Of a DNA stretch of 64,000 nt, positions 11,474-24,935 are shown piece by piece. Positions within the stretch are counted from its first letter, which is position 1; every line of letters starts with the position of its first letter. This DNA comes from Styela clava (lineage: Eukaryota; Chordata; Ascidiacea; Stolidobranchia; Styelidae). The notes beneath the pieces were generated by a model that searched no databases, was not told where the DNA came from, and was given only the letters and a program-made list of their open reading frames with translations. Position numbers and translations under genes: made by a program. The stretch spans positions 9,248,974-9,312,973 of the forward strand of contig NC_135259.1 of the NCBI RefSeq assembly GCF_964204865.1, read 5' to 3'.

Positions 11474-14030
11474 TGTTTGCAATCCGTGTTATATGAAATT
11501 ATTATGGTAGTTAAACTAGAATAAGTAAATTAATATTAAATCCCATTGAAAAATATCATTACAAAATCTTAAAAATGGGAGAAGATATGCAAACGAAAAC
11601 AAAGTTTTAACTTTAGTAGATGTAAAAGTGACATACATCGTACGTTTGTTTCACTTATCTCCTATACCCGCTATGCACTAGCATAGTTCGTGACTGACTT
11701 TCCCTATGCGATTTTGCATTCTGACTTAAATGAGATTATCATGTTTATTTAAATTAAATGAGCAAATATCATAATACCCATTCCTAGAAATTCAAAATAT
11801 TATAGTCACAAGGGAAATTGTTACGGTTCTTGATGACTTGCAGCACTCTTTCAATCCAAACTCCCATGAGGTCATTTGTCTGATTATCTACAATAAATTT
11901 TATTACAATAGCAAGATGCCGTGATTTAATTTAATCATGTAGTATGCCACAACGACGAATTCTTTTCGTCATTGAAACTAATCATTGCATTGCACTACAA
12001 CTATAAAACTCACGACGAATCCCCAACAATGAACAAACTTCCGAGCACACATATTAATAGTGAAATATTACGAGAATATAACAATGCCTATACATGCAGG
12101 TTTGGCAAAGATGGCTTTTATGTTTGACTAGCATGAGTCAATATTGCCCTATGGTTGGAGTGTTTGGAGATGTTGAATCTTGTTATATAAGCCAGTAGGA
12201 TAAGATAATCAAAAATCAATGAAAAATTCGGCATGGATTTTGACGAAAATATTTTACACGTGCCAGTCACAGTCCTATATTGCGACGAGTATTTTCGGCC
12301 CAGGTATTATCTTTCATTTTAGGCTCTAACATCTGTTTCACATTCCGTTTCTATTAAATATCAACTCCAACACTTCGGCAATCATGATTAAAATATAGGA
12401 GAGCAATGCTTAAATATACGTAAACGAAGTAATACGGGTATGCAATCTGCCACAGTAGACTACCGGTATCGCAGTCTTCACGATTTCGCCTGGCCACGAG
12501 ATAGCAACGAATTCGAACCAGGAACAGCAACAAGGTGCGCAATTTTCAATTTTGATGACGTCATCCCACACACAAAATATTAATCCCACAGATCTCACAA
12601 AAATTTTTGAAATATATAAAAGCAATAACGACAAATACAGTTTTTAATCTCTAACCACTGAACTGAACACATTCTTCCGGTCACTTAGGGCTAGTTTAAG
12701 ACACAAGTAAATATTTTAGTCTAATGAACATAGCACCTAATTATTGCAATACAGCTCTTTTTTTGGCCCTTCTATTAATCAGCAATTAATGAGTATTGTA
12801 TGGATCACCTCAAAAGAGATTTCAAATGCTTCATACATTATAGTTGGGAATGCACCAAATATATTGCCTAGTTATCTATCCATAATTCAAAAATTTTCAT
12901 AATAATGTCTGTTTATTATCTTCCAATCACTGTGGAGTCAGTTGGTTATTGAAAATACTTTACCGAGAATTTTCAATATTGTCTCGAAGCATATTTGTTC
13001 AACGAAAATGAATAAGGCAAAATGGACAAACATGATAATTCAAACAACAAGTATATAGATAATTTAAGATAAAGCTTGAAATGTTTTCTTGTTTCCGTGA
13101 GTAGATTTTAGAAATTTTTTATCAGCAGCTCGTATTTAGTCAACGGGTAGTGATGTTATTACCACAAAATATCAATTAATTTTTGTTGGTGCTTGAATCT
13201 CCACCAGTTAATGATTGAAAAACTGCTTCGTTTACGTATTAATTGTCTCCACGCTGTCGCCATATGAAAATATTTAAGTGAATAGCAAATATTGGTTTGG
13301 CGATGTGTCCGTATTCTTCAATTTGTTTAAATATATGCACAGAATTGCTTGCGTGTGCAGTAAATTTCAAAGCGTTTTGTAACAATAGATAAGCTATTCA
13401 CAGCTGAATGCTCATGCATTTTCGAGCAAGCGAATCAGGCAATGATCTCTTAAAAAACATGCGTGACAAAGTGAATCAAAGTGGGTATTGCACTAATTGT
13501 TTAACGATCTATAGATTCTTAAAATAAAATAAAAAGCAAACAAGAGATTATGTTGTTTGAAGCTGATTACACAGTTCGCATTTTATCAACCGATATATGC
13601 TTAACCAGCAACTGTGAATGTTAGCTTATCAAAATGCCCTTTTAGAAGCTATTTTTGAATTCACATAATTGGCAGCTTTGCGCAGTTTAATTTTTCCACC
13701 CTCTAATTCTCAGCGATATTTAGATGTATTCCCGATAATTCAAACGATATAAACGCCTAATTCAACTTTAGGTTGATAGTAATCATTACAAAATAAGTTG
13801 GTTCTGGTGAAGGCACGCTACTCGTAAACTTTAATTCTTCAGCTTATAGTGACGTTCGCAAGAGTATGTTAGGCGCTATTAACGGCTGCACAACTTTGTA
13901 TAACAAAGAAATACACGATACTTATAGTTTTGAATATGAACTGTTAAATGGAATACCAATCCCCACATCATACCGCTTTTCTCAAACTCCTGTACAAAGA
14001 GATGCGTCTTTTCCGACGAGCTACTTAGTT
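11474..14030. other. Intergenic, no gene seen
   Basis: AT-rich DNA upstream of the transporter start and downstream of the TIL gene. Short open frames around 12354-12634 show no family features or splice-bounded exons. The transporter promoter must lie near the start of this stretch, but I cannot point to a clear TATA box. Confidence 0.4.
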
Positions 14031-14473
14031 TATTCTTCGAAAATTCATCATAAGGATACAACGAGGCCTATATTTTTTTTTTCTATTGTATGTGGTCAAT
14101 TCATTACTTTAAACATCGTTCCTCAAAAACTACCCTTCGAAACACAAAAGAAAATTGAATCAAGCATTTGAGCTTTATTTTCTACATTTATTTCATACAT
14201 CTATCACCGGTAATGAAAACACCAAATAAACTATTCCAAACAACGTTATATCTGTGACTTGTCAGAAGCAGAAATGAATAGATGTTATTATACTTGTTTG
14301 AAATATTTAACGAAAAAATCAAACTTTAATTGCAAGAGGCATGCACTGAATGAGTTATTTACTGGTCGTAATTATTAATTGTTCAAGTGTATTTAGCGGG
14401 GAGAAATCAAACATCATAAAGTTTTTTTTCTGGTGATAAGCATCTTTCTTTATCTGGTTTAAAATTAAATTCT

Positions 14474-17400
14474 TCACATCGTCTTGTGATGATAATGGTG
14501 ATGATGATGTGTAAAACATCTATTGACAACGTCCTTTGTAGAAACGATATCTGAAAAAGGGGGAATTCACGGTTAACACAATTATATTTTCTTATAAAAA
14601 AGAGTAATCTGAAGTAAAATTCATTGTCGGAGACAAACGAGGAAGGATAAATATGACAAGTTACTTTTGCACATCTTGAGTGTAATCGACCGTTGTTGCT
14701 TAAACAGAAATTAAATGAAATACTGAGTTGATGAATTTCTTATGAGTGCTACAAGTTTCTAGGAAGAAAAATCGTTGCTTAAAATGAATTTTGATACTAA
14801 ATCTCATGTTGAAAATACGCGGTTTCAATATTTTCAAATTTCATATTACTTACGTTTCACTTAATGCGCAATGCATGCATTTATTTGCTTCACTCTGGAA
14901 CAGAATCTCTCCGTCTTCTAAAAACCCTGTAGCAACGCATACTGGATCAAATTCTCTAGTACAATGTCCCCTTTTCTCCTTTTCATTGCAGTTCTGTGTC
15001 AGAAATAAATGTTTGTAAATTTTTGTTAGCCTGGATTACTGCACCTAATTGTTCCGATTCTGATTGCTTTGTAACAATAAAAAAAAACAGGAGAGACGAA
15101 AAAAACAAATATCAGACTTTGTCACTTTCACAACGTAAGACAGGAGTAAATTATCTAATTAGATATTGCTGTTTTGTGGGCTGGTACATACCAGCTGCTG
15201 TGTTTTTAACAAAATTACCAAAAACTTTTTTTTAAATCATCTTTGACTTATTGTCTGATTGAAAATAGGCCGAGGAAACCCTTGTGCAATAGATTAAATG
15301 TGTTTTATTATCTGAATTGCTTTTAAGTGTAGCAAGTTTAATAACAGTCAAAAATCTAATATCTATTTGATAATATTCAAACAATATGCAGACACTTGCG
15401 CCAGAACCCTAGGGTGACGCGGAACACCGAATGGAAATCATTGTCCAAACAACTCTGATTATTATTTTTCGATATGCGTAATTAAGAATATCATGACTAA
15501 GGTATTGAGTAAATAGGCGCGAACGAATATAAGAATTACGAATTACTGAGATCGAATACCATATGCAAATAAATCAAAAGTTCCATGCCAGAAATAAAAA
15601 TTTAATAATAAGTATCTTACATAAAGCTCAAGGTGTTCCATCATTTCTAAATGAGAATTAAAGGAATAAAAAAATCATTAGAACAACAATACTATATTTG
15701 ACATTATGCAAGCAGATTTTTCATATTAAAAATATTACGAAACAAATAGCAAATAGGTCGGGAGAAAAGGCAGTGAAAGCTATTTATTTATTGAATAGTA
15801 AAGTATTCAAATATGTTCAAATGTAAAATATTTTCTCTGAGTCATTGCCTATTCATCATAAATTTAATCAAAATCTCTGCCTACAATTAAAAATTGTAAC
15901 ATTAAAAAAAGTACCTTTCTTTTTTGCCTCAATGCATTCGGCCTTGGGAACGCAAATACGTTCATTTGGACTCTTTTGCATCTGTCCTTCTGGGCACGAG
16001 CAGTAATCCCCAAACTTGCATTGAAGTGTGCAGGGTGAATTTTCTCCTTTCATATTTGGATTATCGCATGTTCCTTCACATGGTTCGCAATCAGAGTATG
16101 TACTTCCAGCAGGACACATTTCTTAAAGTAAGGTTTTGGCACATAAATATTGTTACAGAAGTATGGCAATATTTTATAGCTGATTTGAATTAATGATATG
16201 AGTTTTAATATGTCAGCCACACATAACCACAACATGATATAAATTCCAGTATATTGATGTTTTAGAACAACATCATTACAACAATCATTAGAACAACAAT
16301 ATTATATTTTACATTATGCAAGCAGATTTTTTTTATAAAAAAATATTACGAAATAAATAGCAAATAGGTCGGGAGAAAAGGCAGTGAAAGCTATTTATTT
16401 ATTGAATAGTAAAGTATTCAAATATGTTCAAATGTAAAATATTTTCTCTGAGTCATTGCCTATTCATCATAAATTTAATCAAAATCTCTGCCTACAATTT
16501 AAAATTGTAACATTAAAAAAGTACCTTTCTTTTTTGCCTCAATGCATTCGGCCTTGGGAACGCAAATACGTTCATTTGGACTCTTTTGCATCTGTCCTTC
16601 TGGGCACGAGCAGTAATCCCCAAACTTGCATTGAAGTGTGCAGGATGAATTTTCTCCTTTCATATTTGGATTATCGCATGTTCCTTCACATGGTTCGCAA
16701 TCAGAATATGTACTTCCAGCAGGACACATTTCTTAAAGTAAGGTTTTGGCACATAAATATTAATACAGAAGTATGGCAATATTTTATAACTGATTTGAAT
16801 TAATGATATGAGTTTTAATATGTCAGCCACAAATAACCACAACATGATATAAATTCCAGTATATTGATGTTCTAGAACAACATCATTACAACAATCATTA
16901 GAACAACAATATTATATTTTACATTATGCAAGCAGATTTTTTTTATTAAAAATATTACGAAATAAATAGCAAATAGGTCGGGAGAAAAGGCAGTGAAAGC
17001 TATTTATTTATTGAATAGTAAAGTATTCAAATATGTTCAAATGTAAAATATTTTCTCTGAGTCATTGCCTATTCATCATAAATTTAATCAAAATCTCTGC
17101 CTACAATTAAAAATTGTAACATTAAAAAAAGTACCTTTCTTTTTTGCCTCAATGCATTCGGCCTTGGGAACGCAAATACGTTCATTTGGACTCTTTTGCA
17201 TCTGTCCTTCTGGGCACGAGCAGTAATCCCCAAACTTGCATTGAAGTGTGCAGGGTGAATTTTCTCCTTTCATATTTGGATTATCGCATGTTCCTTCACA
17301 TGGTTCGCAATCAGAGTATGTACTTCCAGCAGGACACATTTCTTAAAGTAAGGTTTTGGCACATAAATATTATTACAGAAGTATGGCAATATTTTATAGC

Positions 17401-17996
17401 TGATTTGAATTAATGATATGAGTTTTAATATGTCAGCCACGCATAACCACAACATGATATAAATTCCAGTATATTGATGTTCTCATTTATAAATAAAACA
17501 TACAGTGTAAAACCCAATGCAAGTAAACTTAGTCAGTCTCTAAACAAGATTGTAAATCATACTTGCTTGTGCTTCCGCAATGCAAGTTGAAATCTTGACA
17601 CATTCAATATCGTTTTCGCTTCTTTGCATGTAACCCTCCGGACAAGAGCAGTAATACCCTGTCAAACAAATGAGAGGACAAGGTGCTGGGTACCCGTTCT
17701 GCAATGCTTTGAAATAACCTAAATCGAGACTGTCACATGTACCACCGCAAGGTTCGCAATATTGATTAGTTCTTCCATCAGGACACATAGGTTGACTCTC
17801 TGTAAAAAAAATCAAGATGCTGACCAGTTTGCATTACATATTTTTTGTTAATCTTGTCATATTATTTCGTTTGAGTATGAAATATGTGAAACATGGATGC
17901 TCATAACAGACATCGTTGAATTTAATGATTTTCCATCAAATACTTACCAGCAGAAACTGAGAGAAAGAAGCAGAATGAAATTAGATAGAAATTCAT
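14474..17996 (-). CDS. Secreted protein with four TIL domains and a His-rich tail, six exons
   Basis: Exons in reading order: 17996-17948 (signal peptide MNFYLISFCFFLSVSAG), 17799-17563, 17341-17135, 16731-16525, 16121-15915, 14550-14474; 327 residues. Each intron interrupts at phase 1, so every TIL exon is symmetrical (1-1). Exons 2-5 each encode one trypsin-inhibitor-like domain with ten cysteines, ending in a CSCPEG core and a final CV/KxxxC pair. Domain 1 differs from the others and has a longer loop with PAPCPLICLTGYYC. Domains 2-4 are essentially identical (domain 3 has Ser for Pro in the loop before Cys5). The last exon encodes THHHHHYHHKTM and a stop. TIL domains typically inhibit serine proteases outside the cell, but some are structural, so protease inhibition is likely, not shown. 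A decayed duplicate lies next to it (21747-22435). Confidence 0.85.
15681..17482. repeat. Three tandem 610-bp units, each carrying one TIL exon
   Basis: Units run 15681-16290, 16291-16900 and 16901-17482 (last one cut short). Each begins GAACAACAAT and holds a whole 207-bp TIL exon with its flanking intron. The copies differ by only a handful of bases in 600, including intron, so the amplification is recent or maintained by gene conversion. The first copy differs a little more at its left edge. Confidence 0.95.
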
Positions 17997-20330
17997 CGTG
18001 TTCGTGAGAAGGCAAACTATTAGTTGTCCTTGGTTTATGAGAATTGAATAACTGAAATATGCAAAATTAAACATTTTTATTTTAAACATAAATACACTTT
18101 TTAAAAATATGATCTCATTGGTTCAATTGATATAGAAAAGCATCAAAAGTTCTTGAACCAGTGGTAAAAATTCAGATAGAGCCACCTCGTTGTTTGAAAG
18201 TATACCAATGATGCTAAACAAGGATATTGCAACATGTCGAATTGGCAGACAAGAGTACACAAGTCTACAAATGCTAACTGCATATAGATGCTTATATAGC
18301 TTTCGCACATCATTTCATTCCATAAAAAATCGTAACTGGTTGACACTTCTAGGAAAAGGCCAGGAAATAAATTCAGAGAAGAAAATTGAATTGTATTCAA
18401 TAAGCAAAACTAGTCGTCTTTCTTTCTGACCACTTTAATTTTGAAAGAATAGAAATCGATTCACACGTTCGGGTATTAATAATATAAACCTTTTAAGTAC
18501 TTCCACAAACTTCTTGGAATTTGGAACACTAATCTCCTGCCCTAAGAAGCGTACAATGGGCTGTCTAAGATACTATAAAGTAACAGGAAATTATAAGGAT
18601 TTATGTAGTTAAATGGAACAATGGACCAGCAAATTTCTTACACTTTTTGCAAAACACTTTCAAGAATTAGAATAAAAAAGAGAAATTCTATGAGTTCATT
18701 GCGTTGTCATTTTTCTAGGAATATATATTCAATGAATGGCTTGTGAAACCCATATTCTTAAAACCGAATCACACGACCGCTTACAATTAACTCAGCTGAA
18801 ACTAATAGGTGTATAACGCTGCACTTTTTCAAAGCATGCTCAAGACAACGTCCTGATATTTCAACTGAAGGTGGCCATAGTACTAACGGAAGAGTTACAA
18901 AGAGCCAATAGCTCTCGGAAGACACGATAAATAAAAGCAATTCAATGCGACACGTTCGCGTAGGGTTTTGTAATTCATCAATTCTAAAATAGCATCACGT
19001 TTTAAAACAAGGGCCTGTATATTTTGTATTTTTTTTGAAATTCGTTTTGAACAAATCCCTACGTTCGCGTAACTCTTTTCGATCGGGAAATGCAATTTTA
19101 AATACGTCCTGTATTTCCAGAAAAATCAAATTTGACACAACAAGATATAGAGGAAAACATAAATAATATATTATACTGGTTTTTGTTATATTCGGGAGAA
19201 AAATGAATGCAATTGCTTGTCAAATTTTTTACACTTTGAAATAGCTTGAAGAAATTTATTGCCAGTGACGAAAGAACTTTATTTAAAATTTATTCAATTC
19301 TGCTCATTAAAAATAATAAACATCAATATAAAGCTGTTGAGGTTTTATATTTCGTTGAATATCACTGCAGCTTGTGGTAATAATATTTGGAATTAAAGTC
19401 TAATTAATATATTATAATGACTTTTTGAACTCAACTCACTTCTTATTGCATGTGCATTGTATAAAATACGAGGAATACGGAGAAAGTAATAGAAGATAGA
19501 GGGTATAATAGGAACGGATCAACTTTCCAATTGTTAAATTATATATATTTCCTATGTCATAAGTTGTAAATTTTCGAAGTATGAACGAGCGTTTGGTAGT
19601 ATAATTCAAAGAATATATTATAATTTTACAAATCCCTTCCGTGGAGTACTATTCCCAGACACTTGGCTGGTAGGTTGGATTCAAAAGGTTTGTATTGAAC
19701 TGTCTAAAGTCTACCCCACATAACGAAAAATCGTGTTTCTTCATTAAAATACGGCCTATTGCGCCATATTAAAGTTTTGCTTCCAACCAAACATGTATCC
19801 ACGGTTGCTGTTGTGTGTGATTGTTCCATATTTAACATATTCATGAGTCCACACTCATATATATAATATTTGTTAAGCTTAGGTAATCAAAAAATGAGTC
19901 ACGTTTTATATAAAGTTATTCTGATTGTTACCACACTCTACTCTTACTCAAATCTACTCATTACCATTAAACTGTATCGTTGCCGTGAGTGACCATTAAT
20001 GGATTACAAAGATCAGACACTCCAGGCCTGCTCATACGACTATAGAAAAGTTGGGGTGAGAAGTAACTCGCGCGTATATTTTACCGCAACCTTAAAAAAC
20101 GAATAGTACTTCACGTACAAATGTTGCTCATTTCATTTAAAACAAGCCGTTGTGATAGTACCGAAGAAGCTACGATTAGACTTAAATATACAACGCGAAT
20201 TTTTAAAATAGGTAATTCGAATTTATAAAACCGAATGACATTTACGCTTCGCTGAGTGGTACCAGGGGGCACAAAAATAACATTGGTATTTAGATCACAT
20301 GATATGCACATTGCATGATACACTTATTAT
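17997..20330. other. Upstream region of the TIL gene, duplicated at 22.4-24.5 kb
   Basis: No coding exon is seen. The segment matches 22436-24480 along its length in the same orientation, for example TTGAACTCAACTCACTTCT at about 19427 and 23600, and CACGTACAAA near 20113 and 24285. It probably holds the TIL gene promoter just above 17996, but no clear TATA box is visible. Confidence 0.6.
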
Positions 20331-20440
20331 CGATTGGGAGTTTGGAGCCATTCTCATGTACCACGAAACGTTCTATGCAAAGAGATGCATCTTTTCTGTA
20401 GAGCTACTTTATTTATCAAAAAATTATCATTACACTGCAA

Positions 20441-21296
20441 CAGTGGTTCTTAAAGTCGCTGGTCGCGGAAGGTATAAAAATGGGTCGCGCCAAGGTCGTC
20501 AATGCAAGGGCGATCCAAGAGGAGGTGGCCAAATATTTGAGCTGGTCCAATGTCTCAATTTATCTTCTTATCTTTGGTATTTAAAAACAATGAAATATAC
20601 AGAAAGAACTGTCTTGAGTTCATTATTGCATCAAAATTTATATACCAGTCACGTGTCACGTTGTTTTATGGATGTCAGTAAACTTTCACGTGGCTTGTTG
20701 TTGTGTTGACCGTGCGGAATATCATCTCTTTGAAGCAAAATAACGAAAAATGGATCCCTTCTTTGATAATGTGAATCCTAATAGACAAGGCAAAAAGAAG
20801 CTCGCCTGCCAACATCAGCTAATTCAAGACCTAGACAGAATGTGGCTTTAGTTCGAGGCCCCATCAACGGCGAACAAAGTACAGTGAGCACACGTGATGA
20901 GTAAAAATTTGCGAGAGTGACCGAAGGCCTAGCTAGGATGTCATGTTTGCTACAAACAGCGGTATAGATAGTTGGGAACGAAGAAATAACTTTTCTCCTA
21001 CCATTCGCAACCGCGTATCTATGCGAGCAATAATTTTCGCACTGACGGTTATTAAAAATAAAGGCTCGCAATCGAGCCTCGATTCGAGTGCTGACTTCCA
21101 CATTGAGCTCAGTAAAATAGAGCCGTGTATGGGAGATTTAATAAATAAAGGACTGTGTCAATGTACTGTTTCTGATAAATCGTTGACTGTATTTGAGTCG
21201 CAGAAAAAATACATTTTTGCAAAATTAAGGATGGGGTCGCGAGTATTCATAAATCTTAGATTTGGGTCGCGATCAAAAAACTGTTAAAAACCACTG
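20441..21296. mobile_element. Non-autonomous hAT-type element
   Basis: Ends are CAGTGGTTCTTAAAG on the left and CTGTTAAAAACCACTG on the right, an imperfect terminal inverted repeat of hAT type. It is flanked by CACTGCAA (20433-20440) and CACTACAA (21297-21304), an 8-bp target duplication with one mismatch. GGGTCGCG-rich subterminal DNA is typical of these elements. Internal frames up to about 110 codons exist on both strands but I recognise no transposase motif in them. Confidence 0.85.
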
Positions 21297-21746
21297 CACT
21301 ACAACGAGTCGTATATCTTTCTCATGAAACACATTACAAGACCCATGCATACTTTCAGTTGGGGGGTGACAGCATAATATTTTTAAATAATGTAGCTTTG
21401 TATGTGGTCAATTCATTATTTTTTACACCTCTGTCTCAAAAACTACACTTCGAAACAAAAAAGGAAACTGACAAATGTATATATGGTATATTTAATACTT
21501 TTATTTTATGTATTAATCATAACATCGGTCGAAAATACAGCATATATATATATATATGATTCCGAACAATGATATATCTGTTTTTAAATATCTGTGAATG
21601 GTCAAAAGCAGCAATGAATAGATGTTATTTTACGTGTCCCAAGATACAGACTATAATTGGAGCCCCAATCAAACTTTAATTGCAAGAAACGTACACTATG
21701 AGTTGTTCAAAGATCTTTTCTCATAATTTTATGAGTCTATTTTTAG

Positions 21747-22435
21747 TTATTTTTCTGGAGATAAGCATCTCTCTTTATCTGGAGTAAAATGGAATTCGTC
21801 ACATCGCCTTGTGATGGTGCGTAAAACATTTAAGTTATTTACAACGTCCTTGATAGAAACAAAATCTGGAAAAGAGAAATTAGTGGTAACAAAAATTTGT
21901 AATATGAAGTACAATTCATTCTCGAACCAACATGATATAAATACCATTATGATAATAAAATATACAATGGCAAATCCAATGCAAGAAAACCTGCTAAATC
22001 ATACTTGCTTGTGCTTCCGCAATGCAATTTGATTCCTAACACATTCAATATCGTTTTTGCTTCTTTGCATGTAACCCTCTGGGCAAGAGCAGTAATGCCC
22101 AGCCCTACAAACAAGGGGACCAGCTTCTTGGTACCCGTACTGCAATAATTTCAAATACCCTGAATCGGGCCTCCTCTCATGTGCCACCGCAAGGTTCGCA
22201 ATATCGATAAATTTTCCATCAAGACACGTAGGCTAAAGTTCTGTAAAATTTAAGATGCTGACAAGTTAGCATTACATATTTTTCGTTAATCTTGTCATAT
22301 CATTTTATTTGGGAATGAAATATGTAGACCATAGGTGCTCATAACATTCGTCGATAGATTTTAATAATTTTCCACTAAATACTTACCAGCAGAAACTGAC
22401 AGGATTCAACAGAATTAAATTAGATAGAAATTCAT
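21747..22435 (-). pseudogene. Decayed single-TIL paralogue of the 14.5-18 kb gene
   Basis: It keeps the layout signal exon (from 22435), one TIL exon (about 22240-22003, matching exon 2 of the intact gene) and last exon (from 21865), with splice sites still visible. It is broken in several places. The signal exon has a stop (MNFYLI then TAA), and the TIL exon has an early TAG plus a one-base loss just before the IANLAVAHE stretch that shifts the frame. The first TIL cysteines are therefore lost from frame. The last exon has lost the His run and reads on to a later stop, ending CLSPEK. Only about 120 bases separate TIL and last exons, so the three amplified units were never here or were deleted. 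Confidence 0.85.
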
Positions 22436-24699
22436 CTTGTCGTTAGAAGGCAAATTATCAGTTGTTCTTTGTTTATGCAAATTGAATAACTGATATATAT
22501 ATATATATGAAATTAAACATTTTCGCTCTACTTTTACTTTTAGGAAGCACCTATCCTAAATCAGTGGTAAAAATTCAGATATAGCCACCTCGTCGGGTAA
22601 ACGAAAAAGTATACCAATGCCAGGGCAATGATGTTAAACAACAATATTGCGACATGTCAAATTTGGTAGAAAAGAGCACACAAATCTACAAATGCAATCT
22701 GCTTATCTTCTTTTCTGACGACTTTTTATTCCAAAGAATGTAAATCGATTCACACATTCGGGTATTAAAAATATAAACCTTTTAAGTACTACCACATATT
22801 TCTTGGAATTTGGAACACTATACTTCTGCCCTAAGAAGCGCACAATGAACTAAGCTTAATTTGACCACAGAGTCACAGGAAATTATACTATAAATTAATA
22901 GGATTTCCGTAGTTTCGTGGTTCATAGGCACAATGAACCAGTAAATTGTGTACACTTTCCACAAAACAGTTTCAAGAATTAGAATAAAAAAGGAGAAATA
23001 CTATGAGTTCATTGCGTTGTAAATTTTCTAGGAATATATATATAATGAATGGTTTTTGAACCCATATTCTTAAAAATAATTTACTCAACTGAAACTAATA
23101 AATGTATAACACTGCCCTATTTATAAAAAAAAATCCTAAAACCATGTTCTGATATTTCAACTAAATGTGGACTTAGCACTACCGGAAGAGTCACAAATAA
23201 CTAATAACTTTAAATTAAAGCAATTTAATTCAGCACTCTCGCGCAACAGTTTTTGTTCGCAAAGTGCTCTATTTCAAATACTTCCTATATGTCCAGCAAA
23301 AGTAAATTTGACACAACAAAATGTATAGGGAAAACATTGATAATATATATATTTTGGTATATTCAGGAGAAAAATTGAATGCAATCGTTTGTCAAATTTT
23401 AGTTATAAGAAATATTTTTTAAGAAATTTATGGACAACTGGCGGATGAACTTTATTCAAAACCGATTTTGATTCTGTTTATTAAAAATAATGAATAGAAA
23501 AATAAAGCTATTAAGGTTTTATTTTTCTGTGAATATCAATGCAGCTTCTGTTAATAATATTTAGAATAAAATGTCCAATTGATATATTATAATGACTTTT
23601 TGAACTCAACTCACTTCTCATTGTATGTACATTGTATAAAATACGAGGTATACGTGGAAAGTAATAGGATATAGAAGGTATAAGGGGAGCGGTTCAACTT
23701 TCCGACTGTGCATTCAGTTATTATAATTATTTTTCCCATGTCATAAGTTGTAAATTTTCGAAGCATGAACGGGCGTCTGGTATAGTATAATTCGATAAAT
23801 ACATAATAATTTTACAAATTCGACTCGTGGAATACTATTCCTAGATACATGCCATGTGGGTTGGATTCAATAAGTTCGCATTGAACTGTCAAAAATCTAG
23901 CAAAAATAACGACAAACCATGTTTCCTCAATCAAATACGGCCGATTGCGCCGTAATAAAGTTTTGCTTTTAGCCAAATCTGTGTCTACGATTGTTGTCGT
24001 GAATGATTGTTCCATATTTAACATATACACGAGTTCACACTCATATATTAATTGTTTTGGTTGCCCAATCAAAAAAAATGAGTGACATTTTATATAAATT
24101 TATTCTGATTGTTACCACACCCCAAAATCTAGTCATCATTATTAAACTGTACCGTTGCCGTGAGTGGCCATTCATGGATTCCAATGAGCACGCACCTTGC
24201 CCAGGCCTAGTTGGGCCGCTATAGAAAAGTTTGGATGGGAAGTAACTGGCGCGTACACCACCTCAAAAAACCGAAACGTACTTCACGTACAAAGGTTGCT
24301 TGCTTATCTCATTTAAAACGAGCCGCTGTAATAATGGCGAAAGATCTGAAGTTAGATTCAGATATACAACGAGAATATTTAAAAAAAAATCCGAGTTTAT
24401 AAAACTGAATGACTTTTACGCTTCGACGAGTGGTGCCAGGTGGCACACAAAATACAAGTGGTACTTGAATCACATGCATTGGTGTACTTTAGAAATCTGT
24501 GAGGGTCAAAAATATTCAAAATTGCTTCTGTTAAATTGATTTCAGTAATCAAAAAATATAGGATAAATATTTTTTTACCTTTTTGAGTATCGAACCGGTA
24601 TCAATGTTGTAGCAGGACATTTTCTATAATCGGTAATCCGTCTGCCTATAAAATATAATATGATAGATATTAGATAACAAATATACCGATAGCTTGAAT

Positions 24700-24935
24700 T
24701 TATAGTTGAACTTAAAACGCCTGTCTGACGCAAGTCTGCGAAAGCATTCAACAATATGACTCAATTCTCTTGAGGTCAAAAAATGCTCCAATAAATCTGG
24801 ATTTGATTTAACTTCCATTCATTTATTTATCGTTATCGTACCTATTTATAGCTTGCAATCGTATAATATTGATTGATTGATTCACAAGGGAATTTTGTAT
24901 GCGGTCACTTTTATTAACTTCGGATAATTCGAACT
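24700..24935. repeat. Diverged direct repeat, copy 1
   Basis: Starts around AACTTAAAACGCCTGTCTG and continues to TATGCGGTCACTTTTATTAA. The second copy lies about 780 bases downstream in the same orientation. Roughly 75-80% alike by eye; non-coding. Confidence 0.75.

Larger units (their letters stand above)
20340..24480. repeat. Second copy of a direct segmental duplication (first copy about 13.99-20.33 kb)
   Basis: Anchors shared with the first copy are CAAAGAGATGC (13996 and 20378), GTATGTGGTCAATTCATTA (14090 and 21400), the last TIL-gene exon (14474 and 21790), the signal-peptide exon (17948 and 22385) and the distal flank (20113 and 24285). This copy lacks the three 610-bp units and has gained a hAT-type insertion at 20441-21296. 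Divergence looks like 15-20% in non-coding parts, so the duplication is much older than the exon amplification. Confidence 0.8.

Noticed and set aside
15924-17413. Three similar plus-strand frames beginning MPQCIRPWERKY
   Set aside because: They are antisense shadows of the minus-strand TIL exons; the minus strand has Cys patterns, splice sites and phase agreement.
15681-17482. Regular repeats that might suggest a CRISPR-like array
   Set aside because: Units are 610 bp and contain whole spliced exons; they are tandem exon duplications.
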